Positions 15,910-24,585 are shown, numbered from the stretch's first letter. The stretch: DNA of 47,240 nucleotides from Lachnospiraceae bacterium (GCA_021199655.1 JAJQHQ010000012.1:1-47240), one strand, 5' to 3'. A program made the numbers and translations. The notes: generated by a model from the letters alone, not told the origin.

Positions 15910-16950
15910 TCACCCATTCAGAATACTATCCGCCTTAATCGCATATGCATAGCCAACCGGGTTAATCTTCCGCTGCTCCCTCACGGCTTTCACATTACTG
16001 TCGATAAAGTTCTTGCCTATATATTCTTTAGCATCAATCTCTCTTTCAAATGGTACTCCCTTTATCATACAGGCAGCCAGATACATAATCAGCGGTGCGC
16101 GCTGTGAAGCTATCTCCGCAGAAAAGTTTTCATAAAAAATATGGTTGCGGACATCGCGGATACCCCGAAGGTATGACACGTAATCTTCTCCTGCGATTTT
16201 GCCCCTGGACGCGATGCAGGCGGCTGTCATATAAGTATCCATCAATGCGTCTTCTCCTGTAATCTCAATTCCTCGATAAGCTATCTCGTCCTGCACCAGT
16301 TTAAAATATGTATCACGAACCTCCTCAAAATCTCTTGCAATATCTGTCAACGTGAGGACATCATAAAATTGCTTTGCGATTTCCATGTCCTTATTATCAT
16401 TCAGCCGGATACCTGTGGTATGGGGAGCAAACGCCGTAAGTTTATCTCCGAGGACACATTCCACACTCGGTATCTGAACCTCCATCATCTCTCCCTCGGT
16501 TATTAGCAGTTCGCTTTTAATCTGTCTGGATACAAGGCTTGTATACTTAGCATCCTCGAAAAGCACATCCAGCAGGATGTATATGTTCCGCCTGTTAATT
16601 GGCGATGAATAGATAAATTTAAAATGTCGCTTCTCGATATTGTTCTTACCAACCCGGATTTGTTCTTCACACGAAAGAAACGGAAAAATCTCCGATGCAC
16701 GTTTTATGTAGTCATCAATATCTGTTCCGGGCTTCACAATTATATCTATATCAGTAGATAACCTCATGGGATGTTCCAGCAATAGTTGAAGGCAGCTGCC
16801 ACCTTTGAAAATAAATGGCATCCCAACCCTTGTAATCGCTTCGAGCAAGCCAAAAGCATATACTGTCCGCTCTAATAAAACCGGGTCTCTCCGGCTTTGG
16901 CTCTGTAGTTCGCGGATGTGCTCCTCTGAAAAATTTTCTTTCGTCAGCAT
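15910..16950 (-). CDS. abiEii-like: AbiEii-type nucleotidyltransferase toxin
   Basis: A 346-residue DUF1814/AbiEii-family protein. The nucleotidyltransferase signature is clear: FKGGSCLQLL at about residues 48-57, then RLSTDIDII at 63-71. A later segment, ECVLGDKLTAFAPHTTG, is also typical. In type IV toxin-antitoxin systems such proteins block growth by adding nucleotides to RNA, and some abort phage infection. The gene begins five bases after the AbiEi-like gene and shares its promoter. GTP and tRNA targets are family knowledge, not visible here. Confidence 0.85.
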   Translation of the reverse strand: MLTKENFSEEHIRELQSQSRRDPVLLERTVYAFGLLEAITRVGMPFIFKGGSCLQLLLEHPMRLSTDIDIIVKPGTDIDDYIKRASEIFPFLSCEEQIRVGKNNIEKRHFKFIYSSPINRRNIYILLDVLFEDAKYTSLVSRQIKSELLITEGEMMEVQIPSVECVLGDKLTAFAPHTTGIRLNDNKDMEIAKQFYDVLTLTDIARDFEEVRDTYFKLVQDEIAYRGIEITGEDALMDTYMTAACIASRGKIAGEDYVSYLRGIRDVRNHIFYENFSAEIASQRAPLIMYLAACMIKGVPFEREIDAKEYIGKNFIDSNVKAVREQRKINPVGYAYAIKADSILNG

Positions 16951-16955
16951 CTTCC

Positions 16956-17690
16956 TTATACCGTCCTTAATAATGATTTATCAATATATGTCATGATCTT
17001 TTTTGTTGCATTTCTTCTCCGTGCATACCGGAACATCTGGCTTTCGTCTATAAAAAAGTCCTGAAGCGCCTGTGTAAATATTCCATCATATTCTCCCTGT
17101 CCTATACAGGAAAGGAGCAATTTATCTGCAACGAGATCGACCAACATCTTTTCTAACCCTGTATGCCATACCTCGCCATTTCCCTTTGGTGATTCTGTAA
17201 TCATTTTTTCAATGACAACCATATTATCCGACCAATATTGATGAAACACATCCACCGTTGGATTGATCAGAATATGCCCTGCGTAGTCGTTCCTGATAGA
17301 ATCAAAAATAAAATCTCCAAGATCAGATTCCACTGACAGGAATACGACATTATGTGCAATCTGGTGATTGACAAATTCATTCAGCTGCACAAGCTCGAAA
17401 ATCCGAAAATCCACCAACGGATATTCTCCTTGAATACGATTGGCAAGCTCGTTTGAAAACTCCGAATATTCATAATCGTATTTCTTTACTTCACCATTGT
17501 CAACACAGTATGCGTTTCTTCCTACCCGCACAATTTCTCCACTGTCCAATAACTTCTGCAGGTAAAATCTTCCCGTGGATTCTGTCGCCTGCTTTCTTTC
17601 TCTTTTGAGAGCGCGAAGGAAATCTGAACGTGAAAAATTATTTTTATTGGGTATATAGCATAAAAATTTTTCCAAGAAAACCATCTCCAT
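16956..17690 (-). CDS. abiEi-like: AbiEi-type antitoxin and autorepressor
   Basis: A protein of about 244 residues with an N-terminal winged-helix region (NNFSRSDFLRALKRERKQAT, then FYLQKLLDSGEIVRVGRNAY) and a larger C-terminal domain, the layout of AbiEi antitoxins. It precedes the nucleotidyltransferase by five bases. The open frame continues to 17780, but the consensus promoter at 17746-17774 starts transcription at about 17739, so an internal start is needed. ATG at 17690 or 17684, or TTG at 17675 (GGAG nine bases upstream), are options and the choice is uncertain. Two inverted repeats around the promoter match the known autoregulation of AbiE systems. Confidence 0.75.
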   Translation of the reverse strand: MEMVFLEKFLCYIPNKNNFSRSDFLRALKRERKQATESTGRFYLQKLLDSGEIVRVGRNAYCVDNGEVKKYDYEYSEFSNELANRIQGEYPLVDFRIFELVQLNEFVNHQIAHNVVFLSVESDLGDFIFDSIRNDYAGHILINPTVDVFHQYWSDNMVVIEKMITESPKGNGEVWHTGLEKMLVDLVADKLLLSCIGQGEYDGIFTQALQDFFIDESQMFRYARRRNATKKIMTYIDKSLLRTV

Positions 17691-17700
17691 TTCGCTATGA

Positions 17701-17816
17701 GCTGCATTTCGGCAATTTCCTCTTTTTTTGCCGACTTGCAGCATTATTATATTCCTATGAATCCATTTTGTCAACTGCATTTCGGCAAATCTTCTCGATT
17801 TTGCCGACTTGCAGCT
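17701..17816 (-). promoter_or_regulatory. AbiE promoter with two flanking inverted-repeat operators
   Basis: The minus strand has TTGACA (17774-17769), a 17-base spacer and TATAAT (17751-17746). Two long inverted repeats, each with a GCTGCA..TCGGCAA arm and its near complement TTGCCGACTTGCAGC, lie at about 17701-17742 and 17776-17815, one on each side of the promoter. This is the arrangement expected for repression by AbiEi. Confidence 0.85.
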
Positions 17817-17900
17817 TATTTTATCATTAACATATGCATATTTTCATTTTTTATACATTTTTTGATTTTCAAACTCCTTTTTCCTGATTCACATAACAAA

Positions 17901-17945
17901 AAAAGCAGGGACAGAGCAACACCATTACGGCATTACCCTGTCCCC
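17901..17945 (-). terminator. Intrinsic terminator after the YodL-type gene
   Basis: Arms GGGACAG (17908-17914) and CTGTCCC (17938-17944) make a hairpin. On the minus strand it is followed by TGC and seven T's. It ends transcription of the gene at 17953. Confidence 0.8.
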
Positions 17946-17952
17946 TTAATTC

Positions 17953-19026
17953 TTACTGCATATCCATCTCCGGCTTCTTGACCAGTCCCGGCGCATCCTT
18001 GCCTGCCGCCTTTGACAGCATATCCTGCTTCTCTTTCAGCCTGCCGATCAGTGACGCCTTTGCACCGCCGTCCTCCCTGCCGGCACTCTCTTTTTGCGGA
18101 CGCACTTTATCCTTTCCAGACTTTTCTGCCCTTGAATTATTGTTCCTTCCGTCGATCATATTATAATTCTGTTCATCGGCCATCTCCGCAGAACGGAGAT
18201 ATTCGCCGTTTTCCAGATACTTCATCCACTCCGGCTTATCCACGCCAAACAATCCGCCGTTTTCAATATGACGCTGCAGCTGTTTTTCGTTCCCTATCAC
18301 AGTTTCTGTTCCGTCCGGATGAAGTGCGTATATCATCATGCTCCCCTGTTTAAAATATTCCGTTGCTGCTTCCGCGCCCATCGGAACCATGCCGGGATAA
18401 TGGTAGCCATATTCCTCCATATCTTCCACGGATACTGCCGGGTCCGGCATAACGCTCACGGGTGCAGATGCCGTGCGGATTAAATCCACAATATCCGGTG
18501 AGAATCCATCAAATACATCCTGCGCATATAATGTTCCTTTTTCATCCACGATAACCGAAGCCACATCCCTGCCGTATGTGTCATGCTCCAACAGGAAATA
18601 ATCTCTGCCGTCGATCTCCTGCTTTTCTACCGGATGCCATGTACCGAAATGCTGGGTAACTGAAATATTTGTACTCTGCATCGTTACAAGCTGCTCCATT
18701 GATTTCACCTGCAGAAATTCAGGAACCTCGGCAAATCCAAAGCTGTCAACGTAGTAAGCGGTATCCACATCGTCCTTATGGAATACTACAATATCGCTGA
18801 CGCTTAGAGAATGTCCCCGGAAGTCTGCCGGATGGTATAAATTGAATTTCATATAAATACTGTCCAGAGTTTCCTTGTCATCAAGTGGCGCGTGATAAAC
18901 CAGATCATAATTACCGCGCTCCACCTTCAAGCCTTTCTTTTTCAGATATTCTGTACCCTCAAATGCAAAATCACGGGTACTCTCATCATTTTTCAGTTGA
19001 TAAATCTCATAGCTGTTTTCTGCCAT
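17953..19026 (-). CDS. Element accessory protein, YodL/DUF4316-like
   Basis: A 357-residue soluble protein. The N-terminal part (SYEIYQLKNDESTRDFAFEG, then YDLVYHAPLD and ADFRGHSLSVSDIVVF) resembles the YodL-like domain common in large proteins of Clostridial conjugative transposons. The middle part (TWHPVEKQEIDGRDYFLLEHDTYG) resembles DUF4316. The C-terminal 90 residues are charged and of low complexity. The start at 19026 follows AAAGGAAATGAT; the frame is open further upstream but without a ribosome binding site. Its role is unknown; anti-restriction or regulation after transfer has been guessed for such proteins. Confidence 0.65.
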   Translation of the reverse strand: MAENSYEIYQLKNDESTRDFAFEGTEYLKKKGLKVERGNYDLVYHAPLDDKETLDSIYMKFNLYHPADFRGHSLSVSDIVVFHKDDVDTAYYVDSFGFAEVPEFLQVKSMEQLVTMQSTNISVTQHFGTWHPVEKQEIDGRDYFLLEHDTYGRDVASVIVDEKGTLYAQDVFDGFSPDIVDLIRTASAPVSVMPDPAVSVEDMEEYGYHYPGMVPMGAEAATEYFKQGSMMIYALHPDGTETVIGNEKQLQRHIENGGLFGVDKPEWMKYLENGEYLRSAEMADEQNYNMIDGRNNNSRAEKSGKDKVRPQKESAGREDGGAKASLIGRLKEKQDMLSKAAGKDAPGLVKKPEMDMQ

Positions 19027-19144
19027 ATCATTTCCTTTCCGGGAATACTCCCTGTTTCCATTTTCCGTGTATAAACAGGGATGCAGGCTCCACATGAAAG
19101 AATTAAATGTGGAGCCTGATAACTTCCCTGTCTTTATCGTTTCT

Positions 19145-19444
19145 CTATTTTATTTTGGGATCTGAATCCCTTTTCGGCGGCCTGCTTTTGTTCTTTAACG
19201 CCCGCTCCCTTGCCGCCGCGCGCTGTTCCTTACTGTACGGCTCGCGAATCTGCACACATTTCTTTGGAACAACATACGAAAACGCCCCGTCCCCGAAATC
19301 TTCCTCCAACCGCACCTCATCAGGGTGCTTTTCTGCAAAAAGCTGCAGCTTCCGGATCAGCTTTGGGTCAAAAGTATAAACGCTCGCTTCGGCTTCCGCC
19401 TGATTATAATTGACAATCGTTTCACGCTCATAAGAATTTCTCAT
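19145..19444 (-). CDS. Small conserved element protein
   Basis: A 99-residue protein with the pattern YNQAEAEASVYTFDPKLIRKLQ, then RLEEDFGDGAFSYVVPKKCV and a basic tail (RERALKNKSRPPKRD). Similar short proteins occur beside YodL/LPD-type genes in Clostridial integrative elements, but I know no function. It overlaps the preceding gene by four bases (ATGA), which suggests coupled translation. A basic tail could contact nucleic acid (inference). Confidence 0.6.
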   Translation of the reverse strand: MRNSYERETIVNYNQAEAEASVYTFDPKLIRKLQLFAEKHPDEVRLEEDFGDGAFSYVVPKKCVQIREPYSKEQRAAARERALKNKSRPPKRDSDPKIK

Positions 19445-19677
19445 GCTTCTTCACCCCAGTTCTCCTCATCCTCGTCAAGCGCAGGTTCAAAAACCAGTTC
19501 CGCGAATTCATCCTCTGACATGCCGGACAGGAGCGTGACCGTCTGCTCCATCAGTGACAGCATATCCTTATCATCAATATACGGGATGGACGCTGAAATA
19601 TCCTCCATCAGTTCTCCCCTGCCGCTATGGTCAAAAATACACATCAGATTCATCTCTTCCACACTACACATCATCAA
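19441..19677 (-). CDS. Small acidic element protein
   Basis: An acidic protein of up to 78 residues (MEDISASIPYIDDKDMLSLM, then MSEDEFAELVFEPALDEDEE) without a known domain. It sits between the LPD-type gene and the 99-residue gene, overlapping both by four bases. The true start may be an internal ATG (19653 or 19644) that has GGAAGAG just upstream. Its function is unknown. Confidence 0.55.
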   Translation of the reverse strand: MMMCSVEEMNLMCIFDHSGRGELMEDISASIPYIDDKDMLSLMEQTVTLLSGMSEDEFAELVFEPALDEDEENWGEEA

Positions 19678-20744
19678 ATTTCAACACCTCTTTTCTTATC
19701 CTGCGTTTTGCCGGGGGTCTGTTTCGCCGCTTCCACCTGTTTCTGCTTATCCTGCAGGCGCGAAAGCAGAGAACCGGACGGAGCTTTTGCATCCTGCTCC
19801 ATCGCTGCTTTTTTCTGCGGATTTGCCGCCGCTTTCGATTGTGGCTGCGCGGATTCCTTCTCCTGCGCTCTTGCCGTGGTCTGCGCCTGCTCCTGCTGTT
19901 CACGTTCCATCACCAGAAGCTGGCGAAATGCCCCGTTTACCATCACGGGATGTGTGCTTACCCTGTAATCCTGCCTGCGGTCTTTATAGGTATCCTGCGT
20001 ATCCGCTCCGGGAATAAACACTTTCGCCGCTTCCTCTTTCGTACTTGGATAATAACGCCCATCATAATCCGCAAGCTGAATGGTGCTTGCGAGGACAATC
20101 TTGCAGCGCTCCATTCCATATTTTTGCACCCACTTCTGCAGATACTCCGGCATTTTCCGATCATGGTAAGCACCGCCAAAATCATTGGAAAATTCATGGG
20201 CGCATCTTTCATTCTCTCTGTGGCTCGCCCGCCAGCTGTCTACTTCCCCGGCTTCTTTAGCTTCGCTGTAGCTGTTCAAGTGGCTGACCGGAATCACCCC
20301 GCGCTGTAAAGCCCGTTCATCTAAAATTGCCTGCATATCTTTGATGGCCTGCTGTACAAGCGGACTTTCGCGATAATGCGCAATATCATTGATAATATCG
20401 GACAGCACTTCGCCAGCCTCCATCAGCGGGAATTCCCCATCATACATACTGCCGTCTGACAGGCAGAATCCGATACACGGAATTGCGCTCATGCGGTCCG
20501 GCGGGAACGTGTCAAAAATCCGAACCGCTTCTTCCAGCGTCAGGTTATCATGGTACTCTCCCAGATTGGTAAACTCCGAACATTCTGCCACATAGAAACT
20601 GATTGTCGGCTCCTTTTCGGCTTCTTTTTCAGCCCGCATTTTGGCTTCCTTTTCATCCAGATAAGCTTCTGAGCGGAAAAGATAATCCTCCAGTGTGCCT
20701 GTTTCCTCCAGAGAAATCGGATTTACATCAACCGGTATTTCCAT
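19674..20744 (-). pseudogene. LPD/DUF3849-like element protein, 5' end missing
   Basis: The readable part (356 residues from an internal ATG at 20744) begins in the middle of a polar linker. It contains a domain with TISFYVAECSEFTNLGEYHD and SAIPCIGFCLSDGSMYDGEF, then a DUF3849-like segment with VDSWRASHRENERCAHEFSN and VLASTIQLADYDGRYY, and a low-complexity Q/A/K tail ending in a LLSRLQDKQKQVEAAK helix. Family members are usually much longer, and no ribosome binding site precedes the ATG. The sequence upstream is a sugar dehydratase fragment, so the gene was cut at about 20740. Its product, if any, would be truncated. Confidence 0.65.
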
Positions 20745-21051
20745 AGCGGGTACAACAGATCGTTGTTTTACCCGCAGCCACACGTGCATTCGCCCCAATG
20801 ACTTTTTCCATCATGGCTTTACTGGTACCCATTGCATTAATTGGATAAGCCGCCTTGTCTGTTGACAGACATACGACACGTTTTACGCCTGCAGCAACTG
20901 CCGCATGAAGTACATTATCGGTTCCTTCAACATTTGTCCGTACTGCTTCCATTGGAAAGAACTCACAGGAGGGCACCTGTTTGAGTGCAGCCGCATGAAA
21001 AATATAATCAACCCCCTGAACAGCATCCTCTATTGAACGCATATTACGGAC
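20728..21051 (-). pseudogene. Fragment of a UDP-sugar 4,6-dehydratase (PseB/CapD family)
   Basis: About 105 residues of an extended SDR enzyme are present: VRNMRSIEDAVQGVDYIFHA, AALKQVPSCEFFPMEAVRTN, VEGTDNVLHAA, VCLSTDKAAYPINAMGTSKA and TRYGN. It includes the substrate-specific KQVP segment and the STDKAxxP/GxSK region. The NAD-binding N-terminus and the C-terminal half are both missing. Homology starts near 21051 and stops near 20737, where the mobile-element gene begins. There is no start codon with a ribosome binding site. An intact enzyme would make the 4-keto-6-deoxy sugar precursor of nonulosonic acids or bacillosamine-type sugars. Confidence 0.8.
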
Positions 21052-21106
21052 ATGTGCAATCCAAAATATTGACTCTATTCATCTATTTGCTCCCCTTAAT
21101 CAATTT

Positions 21107-21853
21107 CTATATATTTACACCATCCTGTAGTTTTTTCTTAACCACACAACGTACAAACTCTAAATCTTTCGGTGTGTCCACAGAAAGAGAATTCGCATTT
21201 ACTTCAGTCATTTTCAGCTTTTTCCCGTGTTCAATAAACCTAAGCTCATTTATATCTTCAATCTTCTCGTTATAGCCTTTTGGTGTGCTGGCGAAAAAGG
21301 CCAAGGCATTAATGTCATAAATCAGCACACCAACATGCTTATAATACTTGTAGTCTATTGAAGATTTTGGATATGGAATCGGGCTTCTTGACATGAATAA
21401 GGCATTTGATTCACTGTCCGTTACAACCTTTATATTTGTAAAGTCAACTGCTTCTACAGGTGATTTAATTTCTGTCATCAAATTCCCTACATAAAAATCC
21501 GTATCTGGTCTTTTATCAGGAATAATTGCCCGGATGACATCGGGATCGATAAGCGGCTCATCTCCATTAATAACTACATACAAGTCCGAAGGAACTTTTT
21601 GAGCCACTTCATATGCGCGTTCAGTGCTTGTCCCATGTAGCTTGCTCGTCATAATATTTTTAATATCAAATGAATCACAAGTTTCCGCTATCCTGCTATC
21701 GTCCGTGGCAACATAAACCTCTTCAATTTCTACTACCTTTTTCACCTGATTGTAAACCCACCAAATCATAGGTCTCCCACACAAATCAGCTAATGGCTTG
21801 CCTGGAAATCTTGAAGACTGATATCTTGCTGGAATAATCGCTATAATTCTCAT
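21107..21853 (-). CDS. KdsB-like CMP-sugar synthetase
   Basis: A 248-residue cytidylyltransferase of the 3-deoxy-manno-octulosonate (KdsB) type. Motifs are IAIIPARYQSSRFPGKPLAD at the N-terminus, YVATDDSRI, INGDEPLIDP, and RSPIPYPKSS, then KHVGVLIYD. It would couple CTP with a keto-deoxy acid sugar for incorporation into the surface glycan. Because Firmicutes do not make lipopolysaccharide, the substrate is probably a capsule sugar acid. The ATG overlaps the stop of the previous gene (ATGA), with AGGAGG upstream. No synthase for the sugar acid is present in the window. Confidence 0.85.
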   Translation of the reverse strand: MRIIAIIPARYQSSRFPGKPLADLCGRPMIWWVYNQVKKVVEIEEVYVATDDSRIAETCDSFDIKNIMTSKLHGTSTERAYEVAQKVPSDLYVVINGDEPLIDPDVIRAIIPDKRPDTDFYVGNLMTEIKSPVEAVDFTNIKVVTDSESNALFMSRSPIPYPKSSIDYKYYKHVGVLIYDINALAFFASTPKGYNEKIEDINELRFIEHGKKLKMTEVNANSLSVDTPKDLEFVRCVVKKKLQDGVNI

Positions 21854-22560
21854 GCAGCAATTCCTCCTCTCATTTCAAAGAAGGAATTATAAATGAGGAA
21901 GCTATTACTTATACCCCCCCCAAGAAATGCAAGGGCATCAGCGAAAACAAAATCTTCTTCATTATTAATGTCGCAAGCCTCGATTTTTGAGACCTCGACT
22001 AAATATGGTGTGTGACCAACTCTTCTTTTTTCTTTCTTAATTAAATCCGCAGTATATATATACATGCCACAGGTTTCCTTATAGAACGGCTCTAAATCCT
22101 GTGTCCTTGGAATGCATAACGGATCATAATTAAATGGTTCATTATTCTTCCAGAAAAACTCCTGTAATTTTTCAACAGCAAGCGCTGAGTCATATTCTCC
22201 AGACTCAACTGCAGCAATACCTTTTTCAAAAGACTCTTTGCCGATAAAAGGCGCTGTTGCATGTGTTAATACGTACACATCCGCATCAACATCTTCCGCA
22301 AACGAAGTCAACACTTCATTAAAACTTGTGGTAGACAAATCGAGATAAGCAGAACGTTTTAAGAACTCCACACCATCCGGAAGATAACTTTTAATTTCAG
22401 GATTACTGCAATAAACGTAGATTTTATCGAGTCCCTCTACATTCAATAATGTGTTAAGAATATAGCTAATGAGAGGTTTCCCGTTAGAGAACTTTTTCGT
22501 ATTCTTGCCGGGAAGCCTTTCATTGTTCATTTTGATTGGTACGAAAGCAACTATCCTCAT
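21850..22560 (-). CDS. Acylneuraminate-type cytidylyltransferase
   Basis: A 236-residue NeuA-like protein with AFVPIKMNNERLPGKNTKKF, YVYCSNPEI, VYVLTHATAPF and an EACDINNEEDFVFADAL ending typical of the family. It should activate a nonulosonic acid with CTP. The start at 22560 is chosen over the ATG at 22590 because GGAAGG precedes it. The last 20 residues (after LGGG) are read only when a run of eight G's has this length. With seven or nine G's the protein ends at once. The final codons overlap the next gene's start. Confidence 0.85.
   Translation of the reverse strand: MRIVAFVPIKMNNERLPGKNTKKFSNGKPLISYILNTLLNVEGLDKIYVYCSNPEIKSYLPDGVEFLKRSAYLDLSTTSFNEVLTSFAEDVDADVYVLTHATAPFIGKESFEKGIAAVESGEYDSALAVEKLQEFFWKNNEPFNYDPLCIPRTQDLEPFYKETCGMYIYTADLIKKEKRRVGHTPYLVEVSKIEACDINNEEDFVFADALAFLGGGISNSFLIYNSFFEMRGGIAA
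21914..21921 (-). repeat. Homopolymer of eight G's inside a coding sequence
   Basis: The tract (C's on the plus strand) lies at codons 214-217 of the CMP-sugar synthetase gene. Stop codons in both other frames follow directly, so its length decides the C-terminus. Confidence 0.8.
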
Positions 22561-22623
22561 CTTATATCCTTCCTTCCGTAAATTTGTCATAAATGATTTT
22601 AGGGGATTACAATGGCTTTGTTT

Positions 22624-22869
22624 TTACCACTTAACGAGTCGCTCAATAACATCCACAAGGTCTCCTACATTTTTCGCTTTACGAGCATCATTCATAGAAA
22701 ACCGAATTCTAAATTCATCTTCCAATGCAGCAAGAATTGTAATGTGCCTCAAGCTGTCCCAGCCATCTACATCGGCAGCTGTTGTCTCCATAGTGACATC
22801 CAGCTCATCATCATCAAAGCATTCACGCAGAACATCCTGTACTTTCTCAAGTATCTCATTTTTAGTCAT
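22624..22869 (-). CDS. Acyl carrier protein
   Basis: An 81-residue acidic carrier protein with the attachment motif GWDSLRH (serine 39 would carry phosphopantetheine). GGGAGG lies nine bases before the ATG. It is 14 bases downstream of the FkbH remnant. FkbH and a dedicated carrier protein together load a glyceryl group from 1,3-bisphosphoglycerate, which fits a glycan decoration route. With FkbH truncated, this pathway is probably broken here. Confidence 0.9.
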   Translation of the reverse strand: MTKNEILEKVQDVLRECFDDDELDVTMETTAADVDGWDSLRHITILAALEDEFRIRFSMNDARKAKNVGDLVDVIERLVKW

Positions 22870-22883
22870 CTTAAATATCCTCC

Positions 22884-23576
22884 CTATCTTTCAATCGCCA
22901 TATGAACATCAAACGGTTTGAACTCATCCACATTAAGAGCCCATTCTGTATTTCCGACAGAATTTTCATTTATTTTTTTGAACCCCATTTCAGCATAGAA
23001 ATTTTTCACCATCGCATTCTTTGCTGTAGGGTAATAATGTCCGATTATTCTTTTAATGTCTTTCCTTTGACATTGAGCAACCAACTCATTCATCATGGCA
23101 TTTTCCAACCCACGTTTTAATACGCGGCAGCTCATCAGCCAAAGAATAATATCAAGACCATCACCATCTATCTTTCCGGCACTCACAGCGACAAGACCAT
23201 TCTCGCCAAACTTGTCATTAAGTCTTCCCGCTAATGTAATATACTGTCCATCATTTGCCATTCCCGTCACATCTTCAACCGAGCATCGAAGAGTGGTAAG
23301 GTTGAACTGGTTACTTTTATTCGTCAGCTGTGCGATACGCTCCATATACATTGGCTCAAACGGTTTAACGATGCCAGTCATCTTCAAACTGTCCAGATAC
23401 TCTCCGTAATCAGTGAAACTCAGCTTGGCCTGTTCGCGTTTAGCATTTGCAGCATACATTTCTGTCTTTTTTAAGTCTTCATTTGAAATTTCCACAGTCT
23501 CAAAAAAGCCGCTGCGGTCTATTATGTTTATGAAACTCTCTACCTGTCCTACCTCCGGCACGCCAACCCCAGGAAT
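22884..23576 (-). pseudogene. FkbH-like protein, C-terminal part only
   Basis: The fragment matches the end of FkbH-family HAD-type enzymes: VPEVGQVESFINIIDRSGFF, NEMYAANAKRE-like segment (TEMYAANAKREQAK), KPFEPMYMERIAQLTNKSNQ, FNLTTLRC and the acetyltransferase-like LWLMSCRVLKRGLENAMMNE. Full FkbH is near 560-600 residues and starts with the HAD phosphatase domain, which is absent here. Upstream of about 23576 the sequence turns into a flippase gene in another frame. A GTG at 23561 could start translation but has no ribosome binding site. The likely result of a deletion that removed the flippase end and the FkbH start. Confidence 0.8.
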
Positions 23577-24523
23577 AATAGAAACCCCACAGCTAAAGGG
23601 ATCATAAAAGTACCAACAGCTCGAATGTATTTATAATATACTGATTCAAACCTTTCCTCATCATTTTTAAGGGCTGACAATGCTGAGAAAAGCGGATTAG
23701 AAATCGATACGCTAATTAAGGTAATAATCTGGTTAACGGTAGACATTCCCGTTTTGTAATATCCAACCTCTGTCGTTGTTAAAAATAATCCAACAATAAA
23801 TGTGCCTATATATGAAGTAAGCCAGACTGAAATTGATTCGATAAGTATCCACCAGCTGTATGAAAACATCACCTTTAGAACTTTAAAACTATAGTGAAAG
23901 TGTGGTTTCCATTTTGACCGTGCTGTCAATAGGATAGCATTTACAATGTTACTTGCTAAAGTTCCTATTACCATTGCCCAATAACTTCTTGTGATAAACG
24001 CAAGAGGTACAGTAACAACCAAAGGAACACAGGCACTAATAATACGAACATAGAATAAAGTTTTAAAATCAAATGTTTTCCTATAATGAGCCATCTGGAT
24101 GCTCGAAAAAGAAGTTAATGGTAAAGATAGTGCCGCAATACAAACAACATTTCCAAGTCCCGGATTACCCACTAAGTTTGCCAGTGGCTCACTAAATATG
24201 GCTATAATAAGCCAAGCAAAAATGGAAATAGCAAGGTTTGTCCAAAACGCAACGTCAGTATATAAATAAAACTCTTTTTTGTCTTTAAAATCGTGTTGAA
24301 TAAGGTATTTCTGAAACCCGGCATCCGAAAAAACATCTGCAAAGCTCACAATCATGTTGACAGAAGCAATTACACCAAAAGCCTCTGGAGTCAAAAGACG
24401 CGCCAATATCATACTTACGATAGGAGCAATTAGCTTTGCTGCAGTCTCTGTAATCAACGACCATCTTGTCGAATTTTCAGTTTTATTTTCAATTGAAATT
24501 TCATTACTCTCTGAATTTGTCAT
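23549..24523 (-). pseudogene. Wzx-type polysaccharide flippase, 3' truncated
   Basis: The first 318 or so residues belong to a MOP-superfamily lipid-linked oligosaccharide flippase (polysaccharide biosynthesis protein, MATE-like). Visible are RWSLITETAAKLIAPIVSMI, LTPEAFGVIASVNMIVSFAD, GFQKYLIQHDFKDKKEFYLY and many membrane helices. Complete relatives have 12-14 helices and roughly 480 residues; this one stops after about nine with FLLFLGLACRR. From about 23575 the DNA continues as FkbH in another frame. AAAGGG upstream of the ATG at 24523 would allow expression, but a half flippase is unlikely to work. No other flippase is seen in the window. Confidence 0.85.
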
Positions 24524-24585
24524 TTTAAAGAAACCCTTTCAACAATTGCAACACTTTTACACAAAGTTTAAATAATCGAGGCTAA

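Larger units (their letters stand above)
830..20744. mobile_element. Mobilizable integrative element or ICE remnant
   Basis: This block holds mobility functions not expected in a capsule locus: MobC and MobA relaxase, an oriT candidate, four large serine recombinases, ParM/ParR segregation genes, an XRE regulator, an AbiE-type toxin-antitoxin pair and several accessory genes of the kind carried by Clostridial conjugative transposons. No type IV secretion ATPase (VirB4/VirD4) is present, so it is either an element mobilized in trans or a truncated ICE. The left limit is set by the end of sugar-transferase homology and the parR terminator. The right limit is where the last accessory gene runs without its start into a dehydratase fragment. 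Neither edge shows a convincing att site, so both are approximate. Confidence 0.75.

Noticed and set aside
17522-17707. 61-codon frame overlapping the AbiEi start
   Set aside because: It lies in another frame inside the AbiEi coding region. The GAGG upstream is part of the operator repeat.
19325-20309. Long plus-strand open frames of 230 and 251 codons
   Set aside because: They mirror the minus-strand element genes and read as low-complexity cysteine-, serine- and arginine-rich sequence.
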